Shown: positions 11,136 to 22,860, counted from the stretch's first letter. The stretch: DNA of 64,000 nucleotides from Diaporthe sp. PMI_573 (GCA_021399435.1 JAJTUP010000011.1:1240001-1304000); one strand, 5' to 3'. The notes: generated by a model from the sequence alone, not told the origin. Numbers and translations are program-made.

Positions 11136-12262
11136 CTTGTATCTGGTGAAGCTCAGGAAAATATGTGAGATGCAAGATGTGAGGCGTGAGGCCGGGTATC
11201 GTGGAAAGCTCAGCAGCTTCCAGTCGGTGGGGCGAACAGAGCTGGCGTAGACTTTGCTAGTGCAACTACCTTCGTCTTCGTCTGCCAGATTGTCTGATTC
11301 ATCGTCTTCGTTTGGAGGAAGTCTTCAAGCAACATGCAATCTGATGATATGTCCTCCGGCGCTCCCATGTGCATCAACCATAGTCCTGGCACCTCAACAC
11401 AGACACGTCTTTCACAAGCAATAACCAACACTTAGTCTCTAAACGAGAGAATTACAGGCTAGTTCTTTACATCCCCTTTTGTAGTTCAAACCAATTGTAA
11501 CCCGTCATAATATAGAGTAAGCAATAGTTTGTCTATAGTGAAGTCTTTGGAGAAGATGTTTCATGTCAAGCTCTTTCTTGAACTTCAATGTCAATGATCC
11601 ATGCAGCTCACTCGCGAAGAATTGAGCTACATAGAGAAATTCGCCAACGCTAAGTTCACTCGAAGTTGGCCCGAAGTCAGGCTCTGATGAGCCTTCCTAG
11701 AAGGAGACGAGTCTAGCTGTTGCTGCTCAATTTTCTTCCTGTGCTTTCATTGGCCTCGTCAACTGGTACTATGACCGAGAGGAGTGAGACAGTCCAGAAC
11801 AATAAGCTATCAGCCTCCTGGAGAAACAAGAACAAGTATGCCCCTGAAACATGTATGAGAATGCTCAACAGACTGACTCGGCTGGAGGAGATTTTTCAGC
11901 GTTCCCGCCGTTAACTTCTAGAATAGGAGTGCTTGCAAGAAGAGCTGTCGGCCAGGGTTGACGTGTATTCTTAGCAAGGTAGCAATACCGCATTGACACA
12001 CTGGTGGTATATGTTAAGACAATTTCACGCGCCGTCAAGGCTCACAGGAGATGAGCATGTAATCGTTTCTCGAGTTTGCTATTATATACATAAGAAGTCA
12101 TTTCCCACGCGAGTTTTCCATATGAGAGCAGGCTTAGTCCTGGACGACAGAAATATTCAAAAACCCGGAAAGTATTGCTGTAGCACCCTGGCTCCGTCAG
12201 ATCTCCACTGCCTCAGTAATACCAATGACCCATCATTTACACACGCAATAGGTAATTATAGC
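11136..12262. other. Intergenic region
   Basis: Lies upstream of the RRM-like gene and downstream of the small secreted protein gene. Only short overlapping frames are seen, none with domain or signal-peptide character. No repeat or RNA gene found. Confidence 0.4.
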
Positions 12263-12517
12263 TTAGCAACAGGCAATGGTCTGTTGGCAGCTGTCACCAG
12301 CGCTGAGACCCACGCACGCCTCCTCGTTGGCCTTGGTGGCTGTCTCGTCGAACGAGTCAGTCTTGCCTTTGGGGCAAGCGTTGGTGTTCCCGGAGCAGAA
12401 CAGGTTGTCGCCCCGGTTGCACACGGACAGGTAGTTGGCGTGCTCGTAGCTGCATTCCTGGGCGGAGACGGCGGCAGTCATGATGCTGGCGAGCAGGGCG
12501 AGGGTTGGGAACTGCAT
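12263..12517 (-). CDS. Small secreted cysteine-rich protein (effector-like)
   Basis: 84 residues, starting at the ATG at 12517; the frame is open further upstream but the signal peptide begins here. Residues 1-19 form a signal peptide with likely cleavage after VSA. The mature part of about 65 residues has eight cysteines (22, 33, 41, 48, 68, 77, 83, 84) ending in a CC pair, enough for four disulfide bonds. Size, secretion signal and cysteine content fit the small secreted proteins of fungi that act in host or microbe interaction, but I recognise no family. A TATAAA box lies about 138 nt upstream, supporting a real, probably inducible promoter. Confidence 0.75.
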   Translation of the reverse strand: MQFPTLALLASIMTAAVSAQECSYEHANYLSVCNRGDNLFCSGNTNACPKGKTDSFDETATKANEEACVGLSAGDSCQQTIACC

Positions 12518-14097
12518 TTTGTGATGGCTTGAGGTCAAAATGGAAACAAGGCACGGTTGGTTGAGATGGTCAGGCCGAGATGGTAGAAATGATTTGTTGA
12601 ACGCTTTTGTTGGAGTGGCAAACGGCTTGAACAAAAACCTGTGTCTCCCTTTATATCTCAGGGAGCCTTGGGACTTTTACTGCCAGCTCCACATTGGCCC
12701 GTCCTTGAAGAGACCATATCTCCCCGACTCGTGACCCAGAATTTTCTTGAATCTCAGTAGATCATACCCTGCCCAGCTTGATGGAATTTTGTCATGGGCG
12801 ATGAGAGTATGCCCCTATTGCTTTCTCATTGACCAGGGATAAGGACAAGTGTACAAGGGAGCGGCTTTTGGAACACGGTGAGCTTCCCCAGTGGTCCACA
12901 TGTGGATGGAGACAATTTACTTGGGACTTGGTTTTCCTCCTTGTGGATCCCAACCCTCCTCACGACTACGCCTGAATTAAAGTTATGCTTATTGGATATG
13001 CAATGTAAATCATAATTACGTCTTGACAGAATCCGTGTGCTTGTGTCAGACCTCGAGCTCAAGTGAAGCCTCAGTCTGAGAGCTTTTTGTCCTCCATCGA
13101 AGACAGGTTGCTCCGTGGTGGGGGAAAGGCTGGTTTAGCAGGTAGACTTTTTATATGCGGTCGGGTGAAAGTAGCGTACATTCAGGCAATAAGCCTGCAT
13201 GGACAAATATTTCTGGCTGAACTGGCAGCCAATGCGGTTTCTACTCTAGACCCTTGAACCCTGGGCCGAGAGTCCTTAGAATAGAATCCGCCACCAATGT
13301 TGATGATAGATCAGAGTAAAAGGGTGAGGTGGTGGTAAATTTGAACAAGACTGGTACTGGCAAGACTGTACTTGACAAATGGGCATCTAGCATGTTTGTA
13401 AGCGCTCTTACAGGTGGGAAGTTATTCCTGTTGTTTGTACTGTAGAAAGCCGACCAAGGTATTGTAAGCTACACCAACTCACAGTGGGGGTGGAAGAAAA
13501 CGGCTTTGACCAGCCCGCCTACATTTGGACACGCAGTAGTGGTACCACATTACGTACGACTCAAAATTAGACCTCCAGGTGTGTGAAACATAATCAATTG
13601 GACATGAGAACAAATTTTGAAGCGGAAGTACCGGTTTGTAATGCTCGCATAGGAAAGGGGGCACAGTGGCAATGGGCGCAAAAGGACCAGTTTTGTTGCT
13701 CCGGATCTTCCACACGGTCGACTTTACCCCGCGCCCCCGTCACCCCACGGGCCCCACCAAGTCGTGCTATTGAGGTTCGTCACCGGCCGAGGAGACGGAG
13801 CATGCAAGCATCCGTGGACCAAGCCCGTCCAGCATGAAATCACTCAATCGAGCCAACCAGCAACATAATAGCCTGAATTCTGGCGCCTCCATGGCGAAGC
13901 GGGTGATTTTTCCACAACGGCCCCCCGTTGCGCTCCAATCACGATGGATTGCGCCTCACGAGCTCAACCCGACACGAGCTATATAGCTCGGCCCTAGCTC
14001 CCATGCTTGCCCCCTCCTAATATCGTCATCCTGCTCGCCCATCCAACCTGCAGACCCAGATCCTCCGTCAACACAGAAGAAAGAAACAGCTGTAACC
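12518..14097. other. Intergenic region
   Basis: Contains the promoter of the small secreted protein gene at its left end and that of the aldose 1-epimerase gene at its right end. The stretch just before 14098 is pyrimidine- and CA-rich, like fungal 5' leaders. No other gene seen. Confidence 0.4.
12650..12655 (-). promoter_or_regulatory. TATA box of the small secreted protein gene
   Basis: TATAAA on the minus strand, 138 nt from the ATG at 12517. Spacing is plausible for a transcription start about 30-40 nt downstream plus a 100-nt leader. Confidence 0.45.
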
Positions 14098-15193
14098 ATG
14101 GCCTCCGACGAGATCTCCTTCCTCCCCCTCGGCGCCATCCTCCAGTCGCTGCACGTCGGCGGCGTCAACATCGTGCAGGGCTTCCCCTCGCAGGAGAACT
14201 ACGAGTCGCACAACAGCCCACACTTTGGCGCCACCATCGGCCGGGTGGCAAACCGCATCTCGGGCGCCACCATCAACTCCCTCAACGGCCAGTCCTACAA
14301 GCTGCAGGCCAACAACGGGCCCAACAACCTGCACGGCGGCGAGAAGGGCTGGGGCAAGAAGGTCTGGGATGGCCCCAAGCCCATAGGCACCCGGGACGAG
14401 GCCGCGCCTGGCTTCGGGAAGTTCAAGGAGGGCGGCGAGAGTGTTCGGTTCAGCTTGCACTCGCCTGACGGGGACGAGGGCTTCCCTGGTACTGTTGATG
14501 CTTCTGTTGTCTACACTGCTGGCAAGGATGACAAGGGCGCCACTTTGCTGGGCATGGAGTACGAGGCCACGCTTGTGGACGGCGCAGACGAGACTGTCAT
14601 TAACATGACGAACCACTCGTGAGTGGCCCCCAATCAACTCACCATCATGAAGATGTAATCTGACCATTCATTTCCCCCCAAACAGCTACTTCAACCTCTC
14701 AGGCGGGCCCTCCATCGAGGGCACCCAGGTAGAGCTAGTGACGAACCAATACCTCCCCCTCGACGACGGCGGCATCCCAACGACAACCAAGCCAACCCCA
14801 TACCCCAAGTTCGAGGGCAAGAAGCCCTTCACGCTGGGCGCCTCCGAGCCAGACGTGGACGACTGCTTCATCCTGGACGACTCGACCGCCTCCTCGGTCC
14901 CGCTCGACACCCGCGCACAACCCCTGACGCGCCTCGTCGCCGCCCACCACCCGGCCACGGGCATCCACCTCGAGGTCTACAGCACCGAGCCCGCCTTCCA
15001 GTTCTACACGGGCAAGTACATCGACGTCCCCGCCGTGGGCGGGGCGCCCGCTAGGGATGCGCGCAGCGGGTTCTGTGTGGAGCCTAGCCGGTATGTGAAC
15101 GCGCTTAATGTCCCCGAGTGGAAGGGCCAGACGCTGCTCAAGAAGGGGCAGACGTACGGGGCGCGCATTGTGTACAAGGCGTGGAAGGAGTAG
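14098..15193 (+). CDS. Aldose 1-epimerase (galactose mutarotase)
   Basis: Two exons, 14098-14618 and 14686-15193 (67-nt intron, GTGAGT donor), giving 342 residues. The enzyme interconverts alpha and beta anomers of aldoses such as glucose and galactose, feeding the Leloir pathway. Family landmarks are all present: GATIGRVANRI near residue 43, NNLHGG with the first catalytic His, TNHSYFNLSG with the second His spanning the splice junction, and GFCVEPSRYVNALN carrying the catalytic glutamate. No signal peptide is seen, so the enzyme is probably cytosolic. Length matches the family. The ATG has a good context (ACCATGGCC). It is convergent with DNA ligase I, with only 144 bp between stop codons. 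Confidence 0.93.
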
Positions 15194-15337
15194 AGAGAGG
15201 TAGGGAGGGAAGTTGAGGGACTTGGGTTGAAAAGTGCATTTGATGCCTTCTGGCTCGGGGACCGGGCTTGCATGTAGCATAGCATACACACCACACACCA
15301 AACTGCACCATACCCTTGCATATCGCATCGAATTAAT

Positions 15338-18019
15338 TCACATCTCATCCATGCCAACGTCCGGATCATTATCATCATCTCCACCCGCATCCCCCCGCGC
15401 CGGCGCAGCAACAACCGCCTTCTCGCCCTGCTTCCGATACAGACCAGCCAGGAACTCGCTCGTGCTCGCCTCCTCGATGCCCTTATCCTCCCTCTTCCTC
15501 AGGAACCGCGGGAACCGCATGCTAAGCCCCCTGTCCTCGCTGACCAGCCCGATCGCGGCCGTGTACACGGGGCTCAGCGTGATGTCGGCAAACGCCATCT
15601 CCCACACCTCCTGCGGCTCGAACCAGACGTCCGGCCGCGGGCCCGAGTACTCGACGAAGCCCGGCTGGCGGGCGTGCGTGTTCCTGGGCCCGCCGGTGGA
15701 ACTGCCCTCGCCGGAGCCGCTGCTGCTGCCGTCGTCGTAGAATTCCCTGTTGGCCTTGTAGAAGGCGTCCGTGAACCCGCTGATGCACTTGGTCACCACC
15801 TCGAGGCTGCCCGTCTCCTCGTTGCGGCACGCAAGCAGGATCGGCGACCACCACTTGTGCTTCCGGCCCTGACCGTGCCACCCCGCCACGGGGACGAGGT
15901 CCAGCGTGTCGAAGGTGGTGCCGTAGTCCTTCTTGACTTTGAGCCATGAGTCGAGGCGCTTGTCGGGCTCGTAGGTCGCGAGGAGGGGCTTGCGGCGGGA
16001 CGACTTTTTCTTTTCTTCCCCGCCCTCTTGCTCGTCGGCTTTCCCTTTGCCCTTTTTGGCTTTCTTGCCTTTCGTTGGGGTTAGTGGTGGCGGTTTCGGC
16101 TTGGCGGTCTCCGCGCCAGCTTCGCCTGGGTCGTCGCCCTCGTAGGCGAGGTCGGGCAGGTTGTCGAGGATCTTGACCATGATGCCCTCACACCTGATGT
16201 CTGTGGCCTGCTTGAAAAAGTCTGATACGGTCTCCGCGTCCTGGGATGTGGCGTCGAGGCTTTTGACCCAAGTGAAATGGTTCGGGACTTCCGTGAACAG
16301 TGACCGAAGTAGTTCTCGTCTCTCACGGAACGGTCGGTCGAGGAGAGGTTGACCGTTGAGATACATCAGGTCAAAAGCATACATGCAGACGTTAATGGTG
16401 ACGCTGCCAATCTGCACGTCCTTCCTGGCCCTGTTCGACAAGGTTTGGAAGGTCTTGAGCTCTCCGTTCTGCCGGTCGATGGCGACTACTTCGCCCTCCA
16501 TGATGAAACTCTCGACACCGTCGCCGCGGACCTTTGGTATGAGAGCCACGAGGTCGGGGTACTTTTCGGTCATGAGTTCCAGGTGGCGCGAGAATATCGT
16601 CACCTTTCCCTTATCATCGCAGTGGATCTGGGCCCGTTGGCCGTCGTACTTGAATTCACAGGCGAACTCCCGGCCGTCTAGCTTGGTCAACATCTCGGCC
16701 AGATCTCTCGTAATACTACCCAGCATGGGTCGTAATGGGATGTGCAGGGTAAGGCCGCATCGGATGAGTAGTTCGTCGCACACGCCGATCTCAAGCATGA
16801 TAGGAACGAGATCGTTGTAGTTGGGCCGTCGGGCGAAGCAAGCCTTGACGATCTCCTCAGCTTTGGCGTACGTCTCTGCAAGCTCCTCCTTCTTCATCAC
16901 CGCTAGCTCTTTCTGAGTCCTGATGGGAAAGTCAGCGCCGGGTGGCCGAGATAGCAGAAGAGCCCGAGACAGTGCAATCAGCATTGTTGTCTTGACTGCA
17001 CCGATGCGAAGGTGTTGGCACAGCGTTCGGACGATATACCTGCTCTCCTCGCCACCCCTCGCATCTTGCAGGAGTCGGTCCACGATCCTCTGCTTCTGCT
17101 CAACGCTGCCCTGGCCGGAACTGTTGGCAATCTTCACCAGCGAATCGTACACGGCCCTGATTGTCAGGGGCTTAGGCTTGCGCAAAGTGAAGCTCTGCTT
17201 CTTCTTGGCCTCAAACGCCACGTCCCCTGGGTCACCATACTTGTCGTAGATGGTCTTCAAAGCCCGACCATCCAGGCCACAAACCTGTTTCAAGGCCTTG
17301 GAAATTGCCGAGCCACCCAGGCCGAGCTCCAGCGAGATGTATGGTGGCGATATTGAGTTTGTAGCGAGCCAGACCGCTGGCAGGAGGCTTGCGGGGTCTG
17401 CTTCGATGAGGAGGCGGACGCAGTTGACCAGCGTGTCGACTGTCTTTATCCGCTTCGTCGTTCCTCCGACCAACACAAAGCATCTCGTGAGAAGAGCATA
17501 CGAGGCGTTCCCACCTTCTGCGGCCCATGCCTTTTGCAGATCCGGTATATACTTGGCCGGCTCGAATGTCAGTGGACTCTCATCCAGGGGTATTGTCGCT
17601 GAGACCGATTCCTCGGCATCCGCCATGGACTGCAGTGACAATGTGTTCTTCCCCATCTGCTTGAAAGCCGAGGGAGGTGCACTTTTAGGTGTCCCTGGGG
17701 CCTCGGGCGTTTCTACTCCAGTGGGTTGAGGTTTGGGCTGCTCGACACTCTCGTCGGCCTCTGGTTCCGGCCTTGCCTGGTCCTGGTCCCCATTTGATCG
17801 TCCGGCTTGAGCAGCCTCCTCGTCCCATTCGGCTTGAAGCTTTCTGGCGAGCTCTTCGTCCGTCAGCGCCTGCTCATTGGGTGTTGCTACCGGATCGTCC
17901 GGCTTCTCAGGAGTGGGCTCCGGGGCATTCTGCTTCTGTTTTGCAAAGAAATATTCCAGTCCCTTGGAGGGCTGCTTGCTGTCGCTATTCAGCTTGCGTT
18001 TCTTTGCTGGGCTAGCCAT
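15338..18019 (-). CDS. LIG1: DNA ligase I (ATP-dependent)
   Basis: Single-exon 893-residue protein. I take the ATG at 18019 (context ACCATGGCT); the frame extends a few codons upstream without an ATG. It joins Okazaki fragments and completes excision repair in the nucleus. The N-terminus has a basic nuclear-localisation-like run (KKRKL) and a PCNA-binding-like box (SKGLEYFF). A DNA-binding domain is followed by the nucleotidyltransferase motif I FKYDGQRAQ with catalytic Lys at about residue 457, and the distal motif DSWLKVKKDY. Between these, after MVKILDNLPD, lies a lysine/glutamate-rich insert of roughly 60 residues in the otherwise compact core. It is head-to-head with eIF3k. Two CGCG-core elements in the shared promoter would fit cell-cycle control. 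Confidence 0.95.
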   Translation of the reverse strand: MASPAKKRKLNSDSKQPSKGLEYFFAKQKQNAPEPTPEKPDDPVATPNEQALTDEELARKLQAEWDEEAAQAGRSNGDQDQARPEPEADESVEQPKPQPTGVETPEAPGTPKSAPPSAFKQMGKNTLSLQSMADAEESVSATIPLDESPLTFEPAKYIPDLQKAWAAEGGNASYALLTRCFVLVGGTTKRIKTVDTLVNCVRLLIEADPASLLPAVWLATNSISPPYISLELGLGGSAISKALKQVCGLDGRALKTIYDKYGDPGDVAFEAKKKQSFTLRKPKPLTIRAVYDSLVKIANSSGQGSVEQKQRIVDRLLQDARGGEESRYIVRTLCQHLRIGAVKTTMLIALSRALLLSRPPGADFPIRTQKELAVMKKEELAETYAKAEEIVKACFARRPNYNDLVPIMLEIGVCDELLIRCGLTLHIPLRPMLGSITRDLAEMLTKLDGREFACEFKYDGQRAQIHCDDKGKVTIFSRHLELMTEKYPDLVALIPKVRGDGVESFIMEGEVVAIDRQNGELKTFQTLSNRARKDVQIGSVTINVCMYAFDLMYLNGQPLLDRPFRERRELLRSLFTEVPNHFTWVKSLDATSQDAETVSDFFKQATDIRCEGIMVKILDNLPDLAYEGDDPGEAGAETAKPKPPPLTPTKGKKAKKGKGKADEQEGGEEKKKSSRRKPLLATYEPDKRLDSWLKVKKDYGTTFDTLDLVPVAGWHGQGRKHKWWSPILLACRNEETGSLEVVTKCISGFTDAFYKANREFYDDGSSSGSGEGSSTGGPRNTHARQPGFVEYSGPRPDVWFEPQEVWEMAFADITLSPVYTAAIGLVSEDRGLSMRFPRFLRKREDKGIEEASTSEFLAGLYRKQGEKAVVAAPARGDAGGDDDNDPDVGMDEM

Positions 18020-18693
18020 GGTGGGTACATCCAAGGTGGCGAGGGTTTGGTCTCCTGTTCGACCAGGCTCAAAAACTACCGCATCCCTCCGAGCATTGTC
18101 ACGTTTGAGAACGTCCGGACTGTCTCAGTTGTCCATGTTCCGCGATCAAGGTGTAACAGTTCGTTTGTGAGCCCATGAGCTTTATGGTATTTCGTCCCCG
18201 TGAGGAGGATTTCCAGAGGTGGCTGTCCTCAAAGCTGTTTGGCAGTCGACCAGGAGCGATTGTGAGACTCTATTGGCCGCTGAATGACTCAGTCTTACCG
18301 ACTGTCTATAAAGCTTCGGTGGCTGAACCTGAAGTTGATCTAGCAGCTACGAGACAGGCATCAACAAGCTCTAATTACGGGTAGCCTGAGGTGTACTCCG
18401 AGACTGGTGATGTCACTGCCCCTGTCGCGTCCCGTCGGCCTAGACGCGCTAATTGGTCCGAGCGGTTGCTGACTTCTTCCGTCGACCGGACGCTAGTCCA
18501 TTCTTGGCACTAGCGCATCACACACCAAGAAGGGAGTCAGACTCGTCTTGCCTGGGAGTGCAGTTCAATCTTTGATGGTGGGGCAGCCCGAGGAAAGACA
18601 GACAACGACATCTGGACTTCTGAACCTCACCCGGGCCGCGCATACCTACCTTTTCCTCATTTCCTAGCAACACCCTACACACCGTTGCCCACC
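18020..18693. promoter_or_regulatory. Shared divergent promoter of LIG1 and eIF3k
   Basis: 674 bp between two divergent housekeeping genes. TCGCGT at 18425-18430 (ACGCGA on the minus strand) and ACGCGC at 18444-18449 resemble MluI cell-cycle boxes, which control the yeast ligase gene CDC9 through MBF. The match is to the ACGCG core only, so functional control is inferred. No gene seen within. Confidence 0.35.
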
Positions 18694-19639
18694 ATGAGCA
18701 ACACCGAGGATCCCCAAGAGAGGCCGCAAGACATCAACCAGATCATCAATGGTCTGGAGCGGTACAACCCAGAGGCCGTCGGGCCCCTCGAGAACTACCT
18801 CCAGCAGCAATGCGAAGGACGGTTTTGCGACGGGAACTCGAACAGGGTACTGCTGAAGCTGTACGTCCACCATGGCCTTTCCGATATCCCATCAGTGCTG
18901 CACGTGTATTATGACGATCCAAATTTAATCACGTTTCCTATTACCTGACTGTCCTGTGGTCCACGCGACCGCGGCGCATGAAGTCACCTTCAATAATATC
19001 TGACAAGCATACATCTTGCACACTCGAGACTGCCTCAGCGGACACACAGATATCACTCAGGATATGCTGTTGGCTAACTCACTGCCCGCCCACTATACTA
19101 GGTACCAGCTGAACCCAGATCGCATTAAGGATGAGGTCATCACAAACATCCTCGTCAAGGCAATGACAGCCTTCCCGTCACCACAGTTCAACCTCGCCCT
19201 CCATCTCCTCGCCCCATCATCCCTCGCCCCCGGCACCGAGCTGTCCGAGGCAGTCACCAAGCTCCGAGCCCTCAACGTATACCTCCAGGGCGCATCGTTC
19301 AGCCGCTTCTGGGCCACCCTCGACTCGGACGACCTGTACGCCGATCTGACCACCGACATCGAGGGTTTCGAGGACACCATCCGCCTCCACATCGCCCAGA
19401 TTGTCAGCGAAGCCTTTAGGGAAGTGCAGGTCGACATTCTGGAGGGGTGGCTCGGCCTGGAGGGCAAGGACGCCGTCCAGAAGTACGTCACCGACACGTG
19501 CGGCTGGAAGGTCGAGGGCGACAACGTGCTCATCCCCAAGAACGCCGATAACGAGGCCAAGAAGGCTGAGATCAGGGAGGATGTCAACGTGGACATGTTC
19601 GCACGCATCATCCGGAGGTCGTGGGAAGAGGTCGCCTAG
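18694..19639 (+). CDS. eif3k: Eukaryotic translation initiation factor 3 subunit K
   Basis: Two exons, 18694-18860 and 19102-19639, giving 234 residues; the 241-nt intron has a GTACGT donor and an ACTAG acceptor and rejoins LLKLYQLNPD, a block conserved in eIF3k from animals to fungi. The protein is a small, non-core, PCI/HAM-type subunit of eIF3, which assembles on the 40S ribosomal subunit in the cytoplasm. The N-terminal INGLERYNPEAVGPLENYLQ and the C-terminal winged-helix region ending MFARIIRRSWEEVA are diagnostic. The start is the ATG at 18694, just after a CCACC context. Length is typical. It shares its promoter region with DNA ligase I. Confidence 0.93.
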
Positions 19640-20845
19640 ACGTCGTTGCGGGGAGTGGACGAACAGGAGGGGAAAGCCCGAGCTCAAGCCGCGAAGGGCG
19701 AGGAAGAGACTGGGACTGTCGGGCGGTGGCATGGTTGCATTTAGCACATTGGCGTTAAGGACGGTGGGATATTCTTGGGCCCGAAGATGGCCTGATCGAC
19801 GACTTGGTAGCCTGGCGTTCGCCGAGCTGAGGAATACAAAAAGTCTATAATTCCCTCCATCCGTCTTCTTGCAGCCTCGCGACGCTCATACGACATTTGC
19901 CCACCTGATTATGCGCGGACTGGCCAAGACCCAAGCCTGTAATCCAACATGCCACCATTGCCCCGGCGGGGTTAAGCCACCGAATTCGACGAGAGCCTTT
20001 GAGGTTTTCGTCTACCTACGAGGAGAATCAGAATTTATCTGATCAGGTCTCGACTGGCTGCCACTTGCCTGCCTCACAATCTGGGCCGTCGTTACGTGGA
20101 CTTGGTGGGCTGCAAAGACTGGCGGAGGCGCAGAGCTCGTCAGCTACCCTACTCTTTAAGCGGCCCTCCCAACTTTACGCATACTGCCCTTCGGACAGTA
20201 GCTTCACGGCTTCCTAGACTGAGCAGCTCAGTGATGACCTCTTAGCACGTAATGTAAACTACGTTACTCTTGCAGGGCTACTAGCCGATGAGCAGAACAC
20301 AATGCCTGGGTAGACGAGAGCTTTTCATTGATCACACTATGCAATGGCCATTGTTGCTTCACATGCATCGACATGTCTTGTAACGACATCCACAATGTAG
20401 GCTGACCTCTGAAAATGATGCTTTAACAAACGCGTGGATCCGAACCCCAACGCCTCTCACAGCAACTAGCATGAATCTTCTGAGCATAATGAGGGCATCA
20501 TTTCACTCACAACTGGTAATTAGACGAGGAAGGGCACTGTGAGATGCTATTCCCATACAGGTCTTGGAGCGACCTGTTCCGTAACAAGCGTTCACTCAAT
20601 TAACATTCAAAGGCTAGATGTCACATGGACTATGGCTCTATGGCTTCCAGCAGCTGTGTTGACTATATACGGGTAGAAAAGAATTAGATACAGGAAATTT
20701 CGGGGGTCTATGGTCTGGTGTTTTATATGCCATATGACCCTGCCCAAAGACTTGCCCCATATGTTGGTGAAAGAAATCTAGTACGATTACTCGCAGGCCT
20801 TCATCCAACAAAGACTATTCTCGTCGGCCCCGGCAGCTTGTAAAT
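19640..20845. other. Intergenic region
   Basis: Lies between the 3' ends of eIF3k (+) and the AA9 gene (-), so it is a convergent spacer of 1.2 kb. No convincing gene. A T-arm-like word at about 20425-20440 was considered as a tRNA and rejected. Confidence 0.4.
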
Positions 20846-21704
20846 CTAGCAGGTAAAGACAGAAGGACCGGGGATGGTGTATGAGGTGAGAGGTGGGTAG
20901 TACTGTTGATTCACATTAGCAATTTCACACAAAAAGCTGCGATTCTTTTGTTACTTACAATGTTGACTTTGACGCCGGGGTCAGCTCCCTATGTAGTTTA
21001 CAGTCAGCTCATGTGCCAGGACTCCAAGAGGGAGAAAGAACAGTCAAGTGAAAATTGAGCCACGGGCCACTCACCGCGTAGGCACCAGGGAAGCTGACGG
21101 TGTTGGTAGGCGTCTTGGACCCCGTGCCACCAACGACGTTGATCTGAGCACACTCGGTGTAGAACTGAGCACCGGGATAGTTGCTGGCGCCGTGCAGGGC
21201 GATCATCTCGGCGCGGAGGAGGTACTGGCCGGGCGCGATGCACTCAGGGATCTTGATCTGGTGTTTGCCCTGGCCGTTGATGACCTTCTCGGTGCCCCAG
21301 ACGCCGTTGCTGAGGCCGTCCTGCTGGATCTTGAACCAGCCGCCGCCGACGCCCGTGTCGGCCGTCGCGTCGGACACCTTCTTGAGGTAGGCGAGCGTGG
21401 GCCCTTTGTGCGAGCTGTCCATCACGTCTGCGGGACCCGAACCGGTCGTGCTGAGCATGTAGCGCCAGACCGCGGTGACGGTGGACCCGGCCTGGACGGT
21501 GATCACCTTTGAGGTTGGTGTTGTTGGGTTCGGGGGCCCGTTACAGGCTATCGAGTTGGAGGTCACATCCTCGACTGGGCCGTTGTATGAGGGCACGCGG
21601 ACGCCGTTGCCAATGCCCTGGTTTGTACCGCCGACCTCGAGGGAGGAGAAGATAGTGTGGGCGCTTGCCAGGGAGGCAGTCAGGAGGGTGATGAGAGCCT
21701 TCAT
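20846..21704 (-). CDS. AA9 lytic polysaccharide monooxygenase
   Basis: Three exons: 21704-21075, 20988-20959 (a 30-nt mini-exon) and 20902-20846, all phase 0, giving 238 residues. AA9 enzymes are secreted copper enzymes that cleave cellulose or related glucans oxidatively. The signal peptide ends exactly before His16, which becomes the N-terminal histidine of the copper brace; His99 (DSSHKGPT) is the second ligand and Tyr182 ([10 protein letters not shown]) the axial tyrosine, with His171 and Gln180 in the second shell. The spliced C-terminus [10 protein letters not shown] then [18 protein letters not shown] is the usual AA9 ending and confirms both introns. There is no CBM1. A TATAAA box lies 139 nt upstream. 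A tool that ignored the small exons would give a wrong C-terminus. Confidence 0.95.
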
Positions 21705-22860
21705 TGTGGTCGATCGTGTGCTACCAGGTATAATTAGGAGAAAAGACCGAATTTTGAATACACAATAGCTTTGGGTATTTCTCGCCTGGATATTACTGTG
21801 AGAAAGTCCTCATCGGAACGGGAGTTGTTCAGCACCTTTATACTGAGTCTCAGAGGCATTCCGTCATCTGCCCATGTGACAGTTGACCGCATTTAGTCCC
21901 ATTATCCCGGAGTCTCGAGCCGTGGGAGCGACGAGGCTGTCTGTTTGGGTCTGTGCCCAGGGGCCAAGACTGCCAGGACGGCGAGACATCAGCCGTGATG
22001 TTTACGGAAATCCATAGGGGCGCAATATTGAATTTCTTATCGCAATTGCAACAAAGTCGGTTCTGATTCGGGCCTCAGGACCAACTTCCAAGTCCTCATT
22101 GTCGTTGACGTGAACCTCGGAACCATATAAATGGTATACTTTGAAGTCATCGATAGGACAACTACTTGGCTCTCGGTACCAGAAAATGTCTCAGAAATTA
22201 AGCACGTGACATGTGGAAGAGGGAATGTTGTGCTACAATGACCCGGGGACATGGGTGACTTGGATGAGCCTCATGTGCTGATTTTTATGGCGGTCGTCTC
22301 TCCCAGGTGCCACAGCTGATAGGTTCGCTCTCTCCCGAGATCTTGCAAATGCAAATACGGCACTGTGGCAGCAGCTGGATTAATTTAGGAGGTTCTATTC
22401 CCGGCTTGAGAATTTCCTGTCAGCCACTAGGTATTTATCCCGTGGCGCTTGACTCTAGTAGTCTAGGTGGCTGGTCAGAGGGCAGGTTCGGCTCTGCGGC
22501 CGAGTCTTGGCTGCCTCCGGCTCCCGTTTCCTTTCACATCGGCACTAGCGTCCGGAGTCGGCTTTTGGGTAAGTGAGCAAGACGCGAACAACTTGGCATT
22601 GCAACTCTTCTGCAGTTTACCTAAGCCCGTGCGTGGGGTTGAATCGGCAGTGGAACAGGCAGTGAATGATGTATACCAAGCGCCGAAGAAGGAAGGTCAA
22701 ACAGTATGAGAGCGGGGACTATCGCGTTGAAGATAATGGATAGGACTGTCGGTGTCGTGAATCACCTCGAGGGTGCAAGATTGGAATTTTCTGCTTCTCT
22801 TGTACAAACACCTCAGTGGCGTGTGTGTGGTTCATCGCTGCATGTGATCTCCAATACAAA
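21705..22860. other. Divergent intergenic region
   Basis: Lies between the AA9 gene (-) and the carboxypeptidase gene (+), two secreted degradative enzymes. Apart from the TATA box of the AA9 gene I see no gene or repeat. Confidence 0.4.
21838..21843 (-). promoter_or_regulatory. TATA box of the AA9 gene
   Basis: TATAAA on the minus strand, 139 nt upstream of the ATG at 21704, nearly the same spacing as for the two orphan secreted genes of this window. Confidence 0.45.

Noticed and set aside
14068..15328. Long minus-strand frames opposite aldose 1-epimerase
   Set aside because: Shadows of GC-rich codons; the plus strand has all catalytic motifs.
20400..20480. T-arm-like word on the minus strand suggesting a tRNA
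   Set aside because: The loop reads TTCGG where TTCGA is needed, and no acceptor stem or D-arm can be formed with the flanks.
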